A DNA stretch of 64,000 nucleotides from Microbispora hainanensis (GTDB lineage Bacteria; Actinomycetota; Actinomycetes; Streptosporangiales; Streptosporangiaceae), in NCBI RefSeq assembly GCF_036186745.1, contig NZ_CP108086.1, positions 5,084,001 to 5,148,000 of the forward strand, read 5' to 3'. The notes under the pieces are model-generated. The model saw nothing but the letters and a program-made list of their open reading frames with translations, had not been told where the DNA came from and searched no databases. Shown here piece by piece: positions 1-7,569 of the stretch. A program made the translations under genes and the position numbers. Every line of letters begins with the position of its first letter. The stretch's first letter is position 1.

Positions 1-239
1 TCCAGCGAGGCGGCGGCGAAGCGCAGCCCCGGGTCGTCGCCTCCTCCGGCGGCGCGCCAGCCCCAGTAGCAGAAGGCGGGCCGCAGCCTCTTGCCACCAG
101 CAAGGAAGTCTTCCGCGGCGGACAGCAGGACGGCCAGATGGGGGTCACCGAAGTGTGGTCGCTGCCGGTCGAGGAACTCCCGGAGTGCGAGGTCCACCTC
201 CGTACGGATGGAATCGAGCGAGGCGGCGGAAGCGGTCAT
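1..239 (-). CDS. Polyprenyl diphosphate synthase, 5' end only
   Basis: Isoprenyl chain elongation enzyme (geranylgeranyl/farnesyl type); only 79 N-terminal codons are present, from an ATG at 239 reading off the left edge. Residues about 48-61 read GGKRLRPAFCYWGW, the first conserved region of trans-isoprenyl diphosphate synthases, whose Lys and Arg bind substrate diphosphate. The two Asp-rich metal motifs would lie outside the window. The start is chosen because a TAGTCT -10 element (minus strand, 251-246) sits 6 nt before the ATG with no Shine-Dalgarno, as in a leaderless transcript. It is divergent from metF, an arrangement known in other actinomycetes. Product chain length cannot be judged. 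Confidence 0.85.
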   Translation of the reverse strand, partial: MTASAASLDSIRTEVDLALREFLDRQRPHFGDPHLAVLLSAAEDFLAGGKRLRPAFCYWGWRAAGGGDDPGLRFAAASL

Positions 240-366
240 GTTCTGAGACTAACCGGGGTTGATCCAGACACCTATCAGCAGATCCCCTCCAATCGTGTCA
301 ACTCGCTCTGATAGGGCAAATGTCCACATTGCAAGACTGTGACGGCCGCCAAAACCACCGTCGCTG

Positions 367-372
367 TACCCT
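367..372 (+). promoter_or_regulatory. Putative -10 element for leaderless metF
   Basis: TACCCT lies 7 nt before the metF ATG at 380, and no Shine-Dalgarno precedes that ATG. The arrangement fits a leaderless mRNA, which is common in actinomycetes. No convincing -35 element is visible, so this stays tentative. Confidence 0.3.
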
Positions 373-379
373 TGCCGGT

Positions 380-1312
380 ATGGCTCTCGGTCTGCCCTCG
401 CGGCTTCCTGATCGCGTCCCGACGGTCCGCGAACTGCTGGCCGCGGGTGAGCGCTCGTTCTCGTTCGAGTTCATGCCGCCGAAGACCGACGAGGGGGAGC
501 GGCAGCTGTGGCGGGCGATCCGTGAGCTGGAGGCGCTGCGCCCGACGTTCGTCTCCGTGACCTACGGCGCCGGCGGCTCGACCCGGGACCGCACGGTGGA
601 CATCGTCGAGCGGCTGGCGCACGAGACCACGCTGACGCCCGTCGCCCACTTCACCGCGGTCGACCACTCGATCCGCGAGCTGCGCCACCTCGTCGGCAGG
701 TTCGCCGACGCGGGCGTGCGCAACATCCTCGCCGTACGCGGCGACCCGCGCGGCGGCAACCCCCTGGACGAGTGGGTCAAGCACCCCGAGGGCGTGCTGT
801 ACGCCGAGGAGCTGGTGCGGCTGATCCGCCAGGCGGGCGACTTCTGCGTGGGCGTGGCGGCCTTCCCGTACAAGCACCCCAGGTCGGCGACCATCGAGTC
901 GGACACGAAGTATTTCGTGCAGAAGTGCCGGGCCGGCGCGGACTACGCGATCACCCAGATGTTCTTCAGGGCCGAGGACTACCTGCGGCTGCGCGACCGT
1001 GTGGCGGCCCACGGGTGCGACACCCCGATCATCCCGGGGATCATGCCCGTCACGCAGATGAGCACGATCGCCCGGTCGGAGCAGCTGTCCGGTGCGCCGT
1101 TCCCGCCGGAGGTGGCCGAGCGGTTCGCGGCCGTCGCCGACGACCCGGCCGCGGTCCGCCGCCTCGGCATCGAGCACGCCATCGAGATGTGCCAGAAGCT
1201 TCTCGACGAGGGCGCGCCCGGCATCCACTTCATCACCTTCAACCGGTCGAGCGCGACCCGCGAGGTGTTCCAGGCGCTGCACAGCGTGCCCGCCGCCGCT
1301 GTGGCCGGCTGA
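380..1312 (+). CDS. metF: Methylenetetrahydrofolate reductase
   Basis: FAD enzyme that reduces 5,10-methylene-THF to 5-methyl-THF, the methyl donor for methionine synthesis; cytoplasmic. At 310 residues it has the usual bacterial MetF length. The N-terminal strand FSFEFMPPK (27-35) carries the catalytic Glu30. AVRGDPRGG and QMFF further on are typical of the TIM-barrel flavin site. An upstream in-frame ATG at 320 would add 20 unrelated residues, so 380 is preferred because the conserved part begins there. The gene is monocistronic and divergent from the polyprenyl synthase. It links functionally to metK at 21 kb through the SAM/methionine cycle. Confidence 0.93.
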   Translation: MALGLPSRLPDRVPTVRELLAAGERSFSFEFMPPKTDEGERQLWRAIRELEALRPTFVSVTYGAGGSTRDRTVDIVERLAHETTLTPVAHFTAVDHSIRELRHLVGRFADAGVRNILAVRGDPRGGNPLDEWVKHPEGVLYAEELVRLIRQAGDFCVGVAAFPYKHPRSATIESDTKYFVQKCRAGADYAITQMFFRAEDYLRLRDRVAAHGCDTPIIPGIMPVTQMSTIARSEQLSGAPFPPEVAERFAAVADDPAAVRRLGIEHAIEMCQKLLDEGAPGIHFITFNRSSATREVFQALHSVPAAAVAG

Positions 1313-1328
1313 GAGCCGGCCGGTCCCG

Positions 1329-1955
1329 TCAGCTTTCCTCTGCCCCGGCGGCCTCGCGCTCGGCCAGCGGCAGCCGCACCCCGGCGATGACGTACTCCTC
1401 GTAGCCGCCGGGGAAGACGAACCGGGTCATCAGGTCGGTGAACCCGACGTCCCGGTAGAGGTGCCGGGCCACCGTGGGGGCGTCGTGCGTCGACAGCACG
1501 GCCGTACGCTCCGGGCGGCCCTCGCACAGCGCGTGGATCATCCGCCGGCCGACGCCCCGGCCCTGATGTTCGGGGCGCACGTGGATCTCGGCGATCTCCA
1601 GGGCGTCGCCGAACCAGTCGTCCGCCACCAGCGGCCCGGCCCGGTCCTGCAGCGCCCCCCGCACGACGTCGTGCCACCACTGCCCCTGGCCGCCGTGGAA
1701 GCCGTACGCGAAGCCGACGATGACGGAGGTCCGCGCCTCCTCCGCGAGCACGCAGTCGAAGTCGGGATAGGTGGCGTGGTTGCGCATGATCGCCATACGG
1801 CCCGCGAGCTGGTCCGACGGCGGGCGCATGGCGACCGTGTAGATCTCCAGCACGGTGTCCAGCACGGCCCTGAACTCGTCGGGCCCCACCCGTCGCAGTC
1901 GGATCACTCGTCGCACACTAGCAAAGCGACGCCGGGCCGGTTCGGCAGGCGTCAC
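1329..1955 (-). CDS. GNAT-family N-acetyltransferase
   Basis: Predicted acyl-CoA-dependent N-acetyltransferase of unknown substrate, about 208 residues. Acetyl-CoA-binding motif A is seen as EIHVRPEHQGRGVGRRM in the middle of the chain (Q-x-x-G-x-G), followed by a C-terminal strand region typical of the fold. The GTG at 1955 overlaps the stop of the upstream YbaK gene (GTGA), suggesting translational coupling. A second GTG about 16 codons in (VIRLRRVG) is an alternative start where homology probably begins. The substrate cannot be inferred from sequence or context. Confidence 0.8.
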   Translation of the reverse strand: MTPAEPARRRFASVRRVIRLRRVGPDEFRAVLDTVLEIYTVAMRPPSDQLAGRMAIMRNHATYPDFDCVLAEEARTSVIVGFAYGFHGGQGQWWHDVVRGALQDRAGPLVADDWFGDALEIAEIHVRPEHQGRGVGRRMIHALCEGRPERTAVLSTHDAPTVARHLYRDVGFTDLMTRFVFPGGYEEYVIAGVRLPLAEREAAGAEES

Positions 1956-2428
1956 TCCACATCCGCCGACGTGCCTCCAGTGATGCGCAGCAGCTCGTCA
2001 TAGGAGGTCGGGAAGACGGTGTGGGGGTGCCCGGCGGCGGCCCAGACCACGTCGTGCTTGCTCAGCCAGGTGTCCACCAGCGTCCGTACGGGCGCGGGGT
2101 GGCCGACCGGGGCGACGCCGCCGATGGGCTGCCCGGTGTGCTCGCGGACGAACTCCGGCGTGGCCCGCCGCACCTTCGCCGCGCCCACGAGGCGCGCGAT
2201 CAGATCGGTGTTCACGCGATGGGCGCCGCTGGTCAGCACCAGCAGCGGCGCGCCGTCCGCGTCGAAGATCAGGCTGTTGGCGATCGCGCCGACCTCGCAG
2301 CCGAGCTGGGCCGCCGCCGTGGCGGCCGTCGGCGCGGCCTCATCGAGCACGACGACCTCGCCCGTCACCGCGTGGGCCCGCAGGGCCTCCTGAACCCGGG
2401 CGACGTTCGGATGCAACTTTTCTGCCAC
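1952..2428 (-). CDS. YbaK/EbsC-type aminoacyl-tRNA deacylase
   Basis: Single-domain member of the YbaK/ProX family, which hydrolyses mischarged tRNAs (typically Cys- or Ala-tRNAPro) in trans. At 158 residues it is the whole domain. GGVAPVGH near residue 105 is the conserved GxxxP loop of the editing pocket, and an internal basic residue region (AAKVRRA) follows the family pattern. It is the first gene of a two-gene minus-strand unit with the GNAT gene, overlapping by 4 bp. Which aminoacyl-tRNA it edits cannot be decided from sequence. Confidence 0.85.
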   Translation of the reverse strand: MAEKLHPNVARVQEALRAHAVTGEVVVLDEAAPTAATAAAQLGCEVGAIANSLIFDADGAPLLVLTSGAHRVNTDLIARLVGAAKVRRATPEFVREHTGQPIGGVAPVGHPAPVRTLVDTWLSKHDVVWAAAGHPHTVFPTSYDELLRITGGTSADVE

Positions 2429-2554
2429 CCGGTCACTCTAAACGGATTGCCAGGACATACGCGGCCGATTATGGCCACTTACGATCACGCGGCTCACAAT
2501 CGGACCGTAAGGTGAGTCCTTTGATCGAGAAACCGGCTTATGAGGGGGTTGGTC

Positions 2555-3409
2555 ATGATGAGGGGTCGACGGAGACTACTCGTCGCGGCCGGGGTCGTGA
2601 CGTTCGCGACGGCCTTCGCGGCGACCGGCGCCGCGGGCACGGCCCAGGCGAGCACCGCCGCACCGGCGGAGGCCGTGCTCGGGGCGCTTCCCGCGCTCTC
2701 GCCGTCCTCGGCGCTCCCGGCGCGGGCCGCCGTCCCCGCACGCGCCACCGGTTACGCGCCGTTCACCGCCCCGGGCAAGACGCTCAAGCTCGGCGCCAAG
2801 GGCTCCGCCGTCAAGGCGCTGCAGGCCCGGCTCAAGGAGCTCGGGTATGTGCCCGGCAGCATTGACGGACGGTACGGCGGGGCCACGCAGATGGCGGTCT
2901 GGGCGTTCCAGAAGGTGCAGGGGATCACGCCGACCAGCACGATCGCCGCCCGCACCTGGCGGGCGCTGGAGAACCCCCGGGCGCCCAAGGTCCTGGTGCC
3001 CAGGGGCAAGGCGAACCGTGTCGAGGTGAACCTGACCAAGCAGGTGATGGTTCTCTATCGGGGTGGCGTGCCGGTGCTGATCAGCCACATCTCCAGCGGC
3101 AGCGGCATCCCCTACACCGAGTGGGCCACCTGGAACGGCAAGCGGCAGCGGTTCTCCGGCAGCGCCCGCACGCCGACCGGCGACTACAGGACCACCTGGC
3201 GGGTCAAGGGCTGGCACCGGTCCTACCTGGGGCAGCTCTACAACCCCATCTTCTTCAACGGCGGCATCGCGCTCCACGGCGCGCTGTCGGTGCCGCTCTA
3301 CCCGGCGTCGCACGGCTGCGTGCGGCTGCCCATGAGCGTGGCCGAGATCCTGCCGGGCATGCTCGGCACGGGCGTCCCGGTGCACGTCAGGGGCGCCTTC
3401 AGGCGCTGA
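2555..3409 (+). CDS. Secreted L,D-transpeptidase with peptidoglycan-binding domain
   Basis: Exported cell-wall enzyme predicted to make 3-3 peptidoglycan cross-links. Order: signal peptide with a basic MMRGRRR start and hydrophobic core; Ala/Pro-rich linker; PG_binding_1 repeat (LKLGAKGSAVKALQARL onward); C-terminal YkuD domain. The catalytic motif SHGCVRL places the nucleophile at about Cys255. GAGGGGG at 2542-2548 lies 6 nt before the ATG at 2555, so the upstream in-frame ATG at 2540 is rejected because it overlaps that Shine-Dalgarno. Length is about 284 residues. It stands alone, closed by a strong terminator. Confidence 0.92.
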   Translation: MMRGRRRLLVAAGVVTFATAFAATGAAGTAQASTAAPAEAVLGALPALSPSSALPARAAVPARATGYAPFTAPGKTLKLGAKGSAVKALQARLKELGYVPGSIDGRYGGATQMAVWAFQKVQGITPTSTIAARTWRALENPRAPKVLVPRGKANRVEVNLTKQVMVLYRGGVPVLISHISSGSGIPYTEWATWNGKRQRFSGSARTPTGDYRTTWRVKGWHRSYLGQLYNPIFFNGGIALHGALSVPLYPASHGCVRLPMSVAEILPGMLGTGVPVHVRGAFRR

Positions 3410-3419
3410 CTCCCTTCAG

Positions 3420-3456
3420 GAGGGGCCCCGCGCGAGATCGTCGCGCGGGGCCCCTC
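3420..3456 (+). terminator. Rho-independent-type terminator after the L,D-transpeptidase gene
   Basis: Perfect 16-bp GC-rich stem (arms 3420-3435 and 3441-3456) with loop GATCG, 10 nt after the stop codon. There is no U-tract, as is common for actinobacterial terminators. Confidence 0.85.
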
Positions 3457-3812
3457 TGTCGTCCGCCCCGCTCGTTTCGAACGCGATCCTCGAACACGTT
3501 TTCGTTGACAGTCTTGACAGGGAACATGATCGAATCTATGTTCGATGGAGTGGGCGTGGGACTCGCGGCTCGCGCCCACCCCGTTGGTTCCGTGCCTTCG
3601 TCGTCGGCGGAGACGGATGCGGCACGGCCCGCGGCGTGGGCCGGACGGGGAGAGGGGAAGCTCCTCGTCCGGCCGCCCACGGGAGCCTGGGAAAGCGCCG
3701 GGCGATCTCGAGCGGTTCGCGGGATCTCCGGCCGGCGAAATTGTCGGTGCGATCTGCGACTGTGAGGTCACCGGCGACCTTCGCCGGAGTGCCACGACTC
3801 AAGGAGGCGGGC
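3457..3812 (+). other. Long leader region of the HEPN-domain gene
   Basis: 356 bases with no gene I can support. It holds two overlapping TTGACA hexamers, a -10 element and a LexA-like palindrome (listed separately), then about 270 bases of GC-rich leader up to a strong Shine-Dalgarno at 3801. Short open frames run through it, but none has recognisable similarity or a credible ribosome-binding site. Confidence 0.5.
3514..3545 (+). promoter_or_regulatory. Sigma-70-type promoter overlapped by a LexA-like box
   Basis: TTGACA (3514-3519), a 17-bp spacer and TATGTT (3537-3542) form a near-consensus vegetative promoter. The palindrome TCGAAT-CTAT-GTTCGA (3530-3545) covers the -10. It matches the actinobacterial SOS box pattern GAAC-N4-GTTC except for one T in place of C. 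Sequence supports the promoter well; LexA control is an inference. Confidence 0.55.
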
Positions 3813-4250
3813 ATGACTGAGCAGAACGACGATCAGAAGAGCGGGCCCCGGCTCTCGCAGGCGGTTCTGGCACACCTCGCGGACGCCAGGGCATGCCTCG
3901 CTGACGCCACCGTCGGGCCCACACCCGCGGACCGCTACGTCTCGGCCCATCTGGCGGCTCTCCGCGCCGCCGCCGGGATCCTCGCGGCTCGTCCACGTCC
4001 GATGGACGGCCGCAGGCGGCGGCTGCGCAGCGCCTGGGAGCTGCTCCCGGAGGCCGAGCCCAAGCTCGCGGACTGGGCGGCCTACTTCGCGGTGAGCGCG
4101 ACCAAGCGCGCGGCGGCCGAGGCCGGCATGGTCCGCGCCGTCACGCAGAACGACGCGGAGGAAATCATAGCGGAGGCGGACAGGTTCGTCGGCGAGGTCG
4201 AGTCGATCCTCGGCCTGCCCGGCCGTCCCACCCTCCCCATGGCCGGCTGA
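3813..4250 (+). CDS. SAV_6107-type HEPN domain protein
   Basis: Small cytoplasmic protein of about 145 residues that resembles the actinobacterial SAV_6107 HEPN family; the biochemical role is unknown to me. It is mostly helical. A basic patch (GRRRRLRSAWELLPEAEPKL without gaps to residue about 75) and a C-terminal helix ending EVESILGLPGR are visible. The ATG at 3813 follows AAGGAGG (3801-3807), a strong Shine-Dalgarno; longer in-frame extensions upstream are rejected. The possible SOS-type promoter 270 bp upstream is the best clue to regulation. The canonical HEPN ribonuclease R-x4-6-H motif is not obvious, so nuclease activity should not be assumed. Confidence 0.7.
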   Translation: MTEQNDDQKSGPRLSQAVLAHLADARACLADATVGPTPADRYVSAHLAALRAAAGILAARPRPMDGRRRRLRSAWELLPEAEPKLADWAAYFAVSATKRAAAEAGMVRAVTQNDAEEIIAEADRFVGEVESILGLPGRPTLPMAG

Positions 4251-4392
4251 CCCCGCACCCCGCCCATGCCCGCCCGACGCCGAACCCACGGCCGGCTGGC
4301 ACCGAGCCCTGCCCAGGCGGGCTATGGAGCGGCCATGCGTTGGGGCTCTCGCTCGGGATCGCGTCAGGCCTCACCAGCGTGTCCCACGGGGC

Positions 4393-4845
4393 CTATTCGT
4401 CGGGGTCGGCGATCTCGATGATGCGCAGCGGGTTGTCCAGGGCACGGGACGGTCGCTGCCATTTGCCGCCGCGCAGGGTGAGGATCGGGCAGACCGAGAC
4501 GTCCGCGATTGCGGCGGCGTGAGCGTCATGGATGTCGAGGCCGGTGACGGCCATCGTGTCGACGAGCTTGGCGGATTGTGCGATGCCGTCCAGCGGGGCG
4601 ACGACGGCATGCTCGAACGCGGCCAGGCCGGCGAGCAGGGCCTGGGCGTCCGGCGTGCCGCGGCCGTCGAGGAGTGCCCCGGCGGCCGCCAGTGCGGGGA
4701 CGACGAGAGTCTGACCGGCCCGGTCGAAGTCCTGCAGGAGGCCGATGACGTCGGCGTCCCCGCGGGCGACGTCGGTCAGCACGCTGGTGTCGAGGATGTA
4801 CGGCGTGGGGGTGAAGTCACTCACCGGACGCTGCTGGGAAACCAT
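4393..4845 (-). CDS. PIN-domain toxin (VapC-like)
   Basis: Probable RNase toxin of a type II toxin-antitoxin pair, about 150 residues. The first acidic residue sits in YILDTSVLTDV near the N-terminus, and acidic residues follow in DIHDAHAAAIADVS and the closing ILTLRGGKW strand. At the place where VapC proteins usually have their second acid, VVPALAAAGALLDG has none, so activity may be weakened. The ATG at 4845 lies inside the antitoxin gene; a GTG at 4824, overlapping the antitoxin stop by 8 bp, is an equally good start. Neither has a Shine-Dalgarno, which fits translational coupling. Confidence 0.75.
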   Translation of the reverse strand: MVSQQRPVSDFTPTPYILDTSVLTDVARGDADVIGLLQDFDRAGQTLVVPALAAAGALLDGRGTPDAQALLAGLAAFEHAVVAPLDGIAQSAKLVDTMAVTGLDIHDAHAAAIADVSVCPILTLRGGKWQRPSRALDNPLRIIEIADPDE

Positions 4846-5086
4846 GCTCGGCGAGCTGGCGGTTCACGTGCCGCATCATGCGGGCCACCCGTTCGGGGTC
4901 GGCCTGGCGGGCGCGTTCGCGCAGCAGGGCGAGCGCGCGCTGGTCGGTGATGCGCTTTTCCGCGATGGCGTCGTTGAAGACGGCGGCCACGCTGGTGGCC
5001 TTGCCGGTCGCCACGAGGTGCTCGGCGTATTCAAGGACGCCGGGGTCCACGGTGATCGTGATCCGCGCCTTCCTGTCTCCGCTCAT
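4817..5086 (-). CDS. Ribbon-helix-helix antitoxin partner
   Basis: Predicted DNA-binding antitoxin of about 89 residues that would neutralise the PIN toxin and repress the pair. The N-terminal strand ARITITVDPGVL followed by two helices (EYAEHLVATGK, SVAAVFNDAIAEK) is the ribbon-helix-helix pattern. The long charged C-terminal helix is the likely toxin-binding arm. The ATG at 5086 is preferred over 5098 because TATGAT (-10, minus strand 5099-5094) lies exactly 7 nt before it, which fits a leaderless transcript. It overlaps the toxin gene. Confidence 0.7.
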   Translation of the reverse strand: MSGDRKARITITVDPGVLEYAEHLVATGKATSVAAVFNDAIAEKRITDQRALALLRERARQADPERVARMMRHVNRQLAEHGFPAASGE

Positions 5087-5093
5087 ACCCGGG

Positions 5094-5099
5094 ATCATA
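5094..5099 (-). promoter_or_regulatory. -10 element for the leaderless toxin-antitoxin transcript
   Basis: TATGAT on the minus strand, 7 nt before the antitoxin ATG at 5086. It matches the -10 consensus in 5 of 6 bases. No -35 element is evident. Confidence 0.4.
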
Positions 5100-5152
5100 C
5101 CGACGCTGCTCGCGCGGTGCGGGGATTCAGGCCGGTGGGATCGCGGCTGTGG

Positions 5153-6397
5153 TCAGACGGGGTCGCGCTCCAGAGGGCAGCTCATGCACCGCGGCCCGCC
5201 GCGCCCGCGGCCGAGCTCGCTGCCCCGGATGGTGATGACCTCGATGCCGTGCCTGCGCAGGTGGTTGTTGGTCGTGGTGTTGCGCTCATAGGCCACGACC
5301 ACGCCGGGCTCCAGCGCCAGCACGTTGCAGCCGTCGTCCCACTGCTCGCGTTCGGCCGCGTGCACGTCCTGCGTCGGCGTGAGGACCTTGATGTCGTCGA
5401 GGCCGATGGCCCGGGCGATCGCCTTGTGCATGTCCTCCGGCGGATGGTCGGTGATCTTCAGCTCCTTGTCGGTGTCGCCCGGCTCCACCGTGTAGGACGG
5501 GAGCATGCCGAGCCCGGCGTATTTGGTGAACACGCCCACGTCGACGTTGGTCATGACAGTGTCGAGGTGCATGAACGCGCGGGTCTTGGGCAGGACGAGC
5601 GCCACGATGCGGGTCGCCGACCCCGCTCGGAACAGGTTGGTCGCCAGCATCTCCACGGCCTGCGGCTGGGTGCGCTCGCTCACCCCGACGAGCACGACGC
5701 CGTCGCCGAGCACCAGGACGTCGCCGCCCTCGATGGTGGCCGGGGCCATGCGCACGCCCTCGTACCAGACGTTGAAACCGCCGCCGTCCGGGTTGCCGTA
5801 GCCCGGGGCGAACAGCGGGTGCCACCGGTAGACCGCCTCGTAGTTGACGGTCTCCCGCCTGCGGGCCTTCTTGCGCATCGGATTGATCGACACCCCGTCG
5901 TATATCCAGCAGGAGGTGTCGCGGGCGAACAGGTGGTTGGGCAGCGGCGGGAGGACGAAGTCGTCCAGGCCGAGGGTGTGGAAGACGATGGAGGCCGGGT
6001 CGCAGCCCAGTTCGAGGATCTCGCGTTTGGTGATCCCGCCCGTCAGCAGCGGCGCGAGCGCGTCCGCGTCGAGGGCGTCGAGCGTGTTGCGGATCGCGTC
6101 GGCGGTCAGGGGGCCGAACCAGTGCTCGTCGACGCTGCCGTCGAGGATGTGCTTGCGCGCGTCGGGGATCTCGATCACCTCCCGGAGGAGGTCGCCGAGG
6201 TGATGCACCTCGACGCCGCGCCCGGCGAGCACCTCGCACCACTCCCGGTGCTCCTCCAGAGCGCGCTGCACCCACAGCACGTCGTCGAACAGCAGGGCGT
6301 CCTTGTTGCCCGGGGTGAGCCGCTTGAGCGCGAGTTCGGGTATGTCGACCAGAACCCGGCGGAGCCTGCCCACCTCGGAGCCCACGAAAAACGTCAT
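5153..6397 (-). CDS. arcA: Arginine deiminase
   Basis: Hydrolyses L-arginine to citrulline and ammonia, the first step of the ADI pathway; cytoplasmic. The 414-residue length is standard. Visible guanidino-group-modifying enzyme features are NHLFARD (substrate Asp), FMHLDTV (catalytic His and Asp) and the C-terminal GGPRCMSCP, where Cys404 is the nucleophile. The start at 6397 gives [17 protein letters not shown], matching the usual N-terminal strand. No arcB or arcC lies nearby, so energy-yielding use of citrulline is not supported locally; a role in arginine turnover or acid tolerance is possible. Confidence 0.93.
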   Translation of the reverse strand: MTFFVGSEVGRLRRVLVDIPELALKRLTPGNKDALLFDDVLWVQRALEEHREWCEVLAGRGVEVHHLGDLLREVIEIPDARKHILDGSVDEHWFGPLTADAIRNTLDALDADALAPLLTGGITKREILELGCDPASIVFHTLGLDDFVLPPLPNHLFARDTSCWIYDGVSINPMRKKARRRETVNYEAVYRWHPLFAPGYGNPDGGGFNVWYEGVRMAPATIEGGDVLVLGDGVVLVGVSERTQPQAVEMLATNLFRAGSATRIVALVLPKTRAFMHLDTVMTNVDVGVFTKYAGLGMLPSYTVEPGDTDKELKITDHPPEDMHKAIARAIGLDDIKVLTPTQDVHAAEREQWDDGCNVLALEPGVVVAYERNTTTNNHLRRHGIEVITIRGSELGRGRGGPRCMSCPLERDPV

Positions 6398-6432
6398 GTC
6401 CTGCCTATCCCCGCGTGGCGGGAATCAGTCGT

Positions 6433-6466
6433 ACGGGCGGCTCCCCGTCGCGGAGACGCCGCCCGT
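6433..6466 (-). terminator. Terminator downstream of bldD
   Basis: Inverted repeat with a 9-bp stem (6433-6441 with 6458-6466) between the bldD stop (6585) and the arcA start (6397), both on the minus strand. It could also fold in the arcA leader, but its place fits termination of bldD. Confidence 0.55.
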
Positions 6467-6584
6467 GACGAAGGGGCCCGCCGACGCCGATGCCGCGAAG
6501 GCGCCGCCCGGACCGCTCCAGGCACGGCGCGTGCCGGAAACGACCGGCATCGCCGCGGGGAGCCGGGTGCGGACCCGTGGGAGG

Positions 6585-7079
6585 TCAGAAGGACTCGACG
6601 GCGCGGCGGGCCTCCGCGTCGAGCACGCCCCAGTGGATGAACTCCTCGGTCAGCTCGACCGGCGACTTGTCGTAGATGACCGCCAGCGAACGCAGGTCCT
6701 CCTGCCGGATGGACAGCACCTTGCCGTTGTAGTCACCCCGCTGGCTCTGGATGGTCGCGGCGTAACGGGCAAGCGGACCGGCCTTGTCCTTCGGCAGCTG
6801 CGAAAGGCGCTCAAGGTCGATGACCAACTTGGGAGCGGGCGCAAGCGGGCTGGGGGCGGCTCCGCCCGGAAGAAGCTCCGACACCGGCACTCCGTAGAAA
6901 TCCGCGAGCTCGGCGAGCTTCTGCACGGTCACCGCGCGGTCGCCCCGCTCGTAGGAGCCCACGACGACGGCCTTCCACCGTCCGCGGGACTTCTCTTCCA
7001 CACCATGCAGGGACAGCCCCTGCTGGGTCCGGATGGCGCGCAGGCGCGCGCCCAGCGACTTGGCGTAGTCAGACGGCAT
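6585..7079 (-). CDS. bldD: BldD developmental master regulator
   Basis: Xre-type repressor that controls sporulation genes and dimerises through cyclic di-GMP. An HTH spans residues about 8-65 (LGARLRAIRTQQGLSLHGVE) and the C-terminal effector domain starts near 85. The c-di-GMP signature is complete: R114-G-D116, eight residues, then R125-Q-E-D128, at the same positions as in Streptomyces BldD. Length is 164 residues. Its upstream region has a good promoter with a BldD-like box at the start point, consistent with the autorepression known for BldD. It faces away from pyrR. Confidence 0.95.
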   Translation of the reverse strand: MPSDYAKSLGARLRAIRTQQGLSLHGVEEKSRGRWKAVVVGSYERGDRAVTVQKLAELADFYGVPVSELLPGGAAPSPLAPAPKLVIDLERLSQLPKDKAGPLARYAATIQSQRGDYNGKVLSIRQEDLRSLAVIYDKSPVELTEEFIHWGVLDAEARRAVESF

Positions 7080-7224
7080 CGTGTGGCCCCCGGCTTTCTA
7101 TGTCTCTTCTCACTTGATTGTGCGTCCTTGTCCTAAGCGTTCCGTACACCGGGGCTGGTGCCCGAGACCGGCACCTTCGGTGACCGCTGCGTCGGGTTTT
7201 ACCCAGGAAGGTCGCGTGTTGTGG

Positions 7225-7265
7225 TTACGGACAGTGACGGTAAAGCCGACACTCCCAAAGGTCAA
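7225..7265 (-). promoter_or_regulatory. bldD promoter with overlapping BldD-like box
   Basis: Minus-strand TTGACC (7265-7260), 17-bp spacer, TACCGT (7242-7237). The sequence at 7225-7237 reads TCACTGTCCGTAA on that strand, fitting the BldD consensus TnACnC(A/T)GnGTnA except for two central positions. It covers the expected start point, where repressor binding would block transcription. Confidence 0.55.
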
Positions 7266-7313
7266 GCTGATTGGAAAAAAGAGCGTGAAACAGTGCTCTC
7301 ACCGAAATCACCG

Positions 7314-7326
7314 ACACCCGGTGTGA
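7314..7326. promoter_or_regulatory. Second BldD-like box
   Basis: ACACCCGGTGTGA agrees with the BldD consensus TnACnC(A/T)GnGTnA except at the first T and the central A/T, and contains the perfect inverted repeat ACACC-C-GGTGT. It lies between bldD and pyrR and could affect either. Confidence 0.4.
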
Positions 7327-7520
7327 TGCGGCTTCCGATCCCCGGCCCGTCTCTCGCCCGTCTTCCGGACGTCCCCGGCGCGTCCCCGTGAACGGCGCCG
7401 GAGGGTCCCCGAAGGCCCCGGCACGTCCTCGTCACGCCGAGGGCGAACACCCCCTGCGGTGGCATCACCCCTGGCGGGAGGGGGGTTCGCAGACGGCCCT
7501 GATACTCTAAGCAGAACCGA

Positions 7521-7559
7521 CACCCTTTTAAGACCCGTCCCGTGAGGCGGGAAAGGTGG
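7521..7559 (+). promoter_or_regulatory. PyrR-binding leader hairpin sequestering the pyrR RBS
   Basis: The loop TCCCGTGAGG, closed by CCCG/CGGG (7534-7551), contains the conserved PyrR-binding core UCC-n-G-n-GAGG. A lower stem pairs CACCCTTT (7521-7528) with AAAGGTG (7552-7558), and AAAGGTGG is the pyrR Shine-Dalgarno. PyrR with UMP would stabilise the fold and block translation, as established for mycobacterial pyr. No separate terminator hairpin is needed. Confidence 0.75.
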
Positions 7560-7569
7560 TGACTTTTTG

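Larger units (their letters stand above)
7080..7569. other. Divergent bldD-pyrR regulatory region
   Basis: 490 bases without a gene. It holds the bldD promoter with a BldD-like box, a second BldD-like box and the PyrR-type leader hairpin of the pyr operon, each listed separately. A TACTCT at 7503-7508 could be the pyr -10, but no -35 is evident. Confidence 0.6.

Noticed and set aside
3121..3765. Open frame running from the L,D-transpeptidase gene into the HEPN leader
   Set aside because: Out of frame with the real gene and crosses a strong terminator; no start signal.
4745..6640. Long plus-strand open frame opposite arcA
   Set aside because: Antisense shadow of arcA and the toxin-antitoxin genes; low-complexity His/Arg/Val-rich translation.
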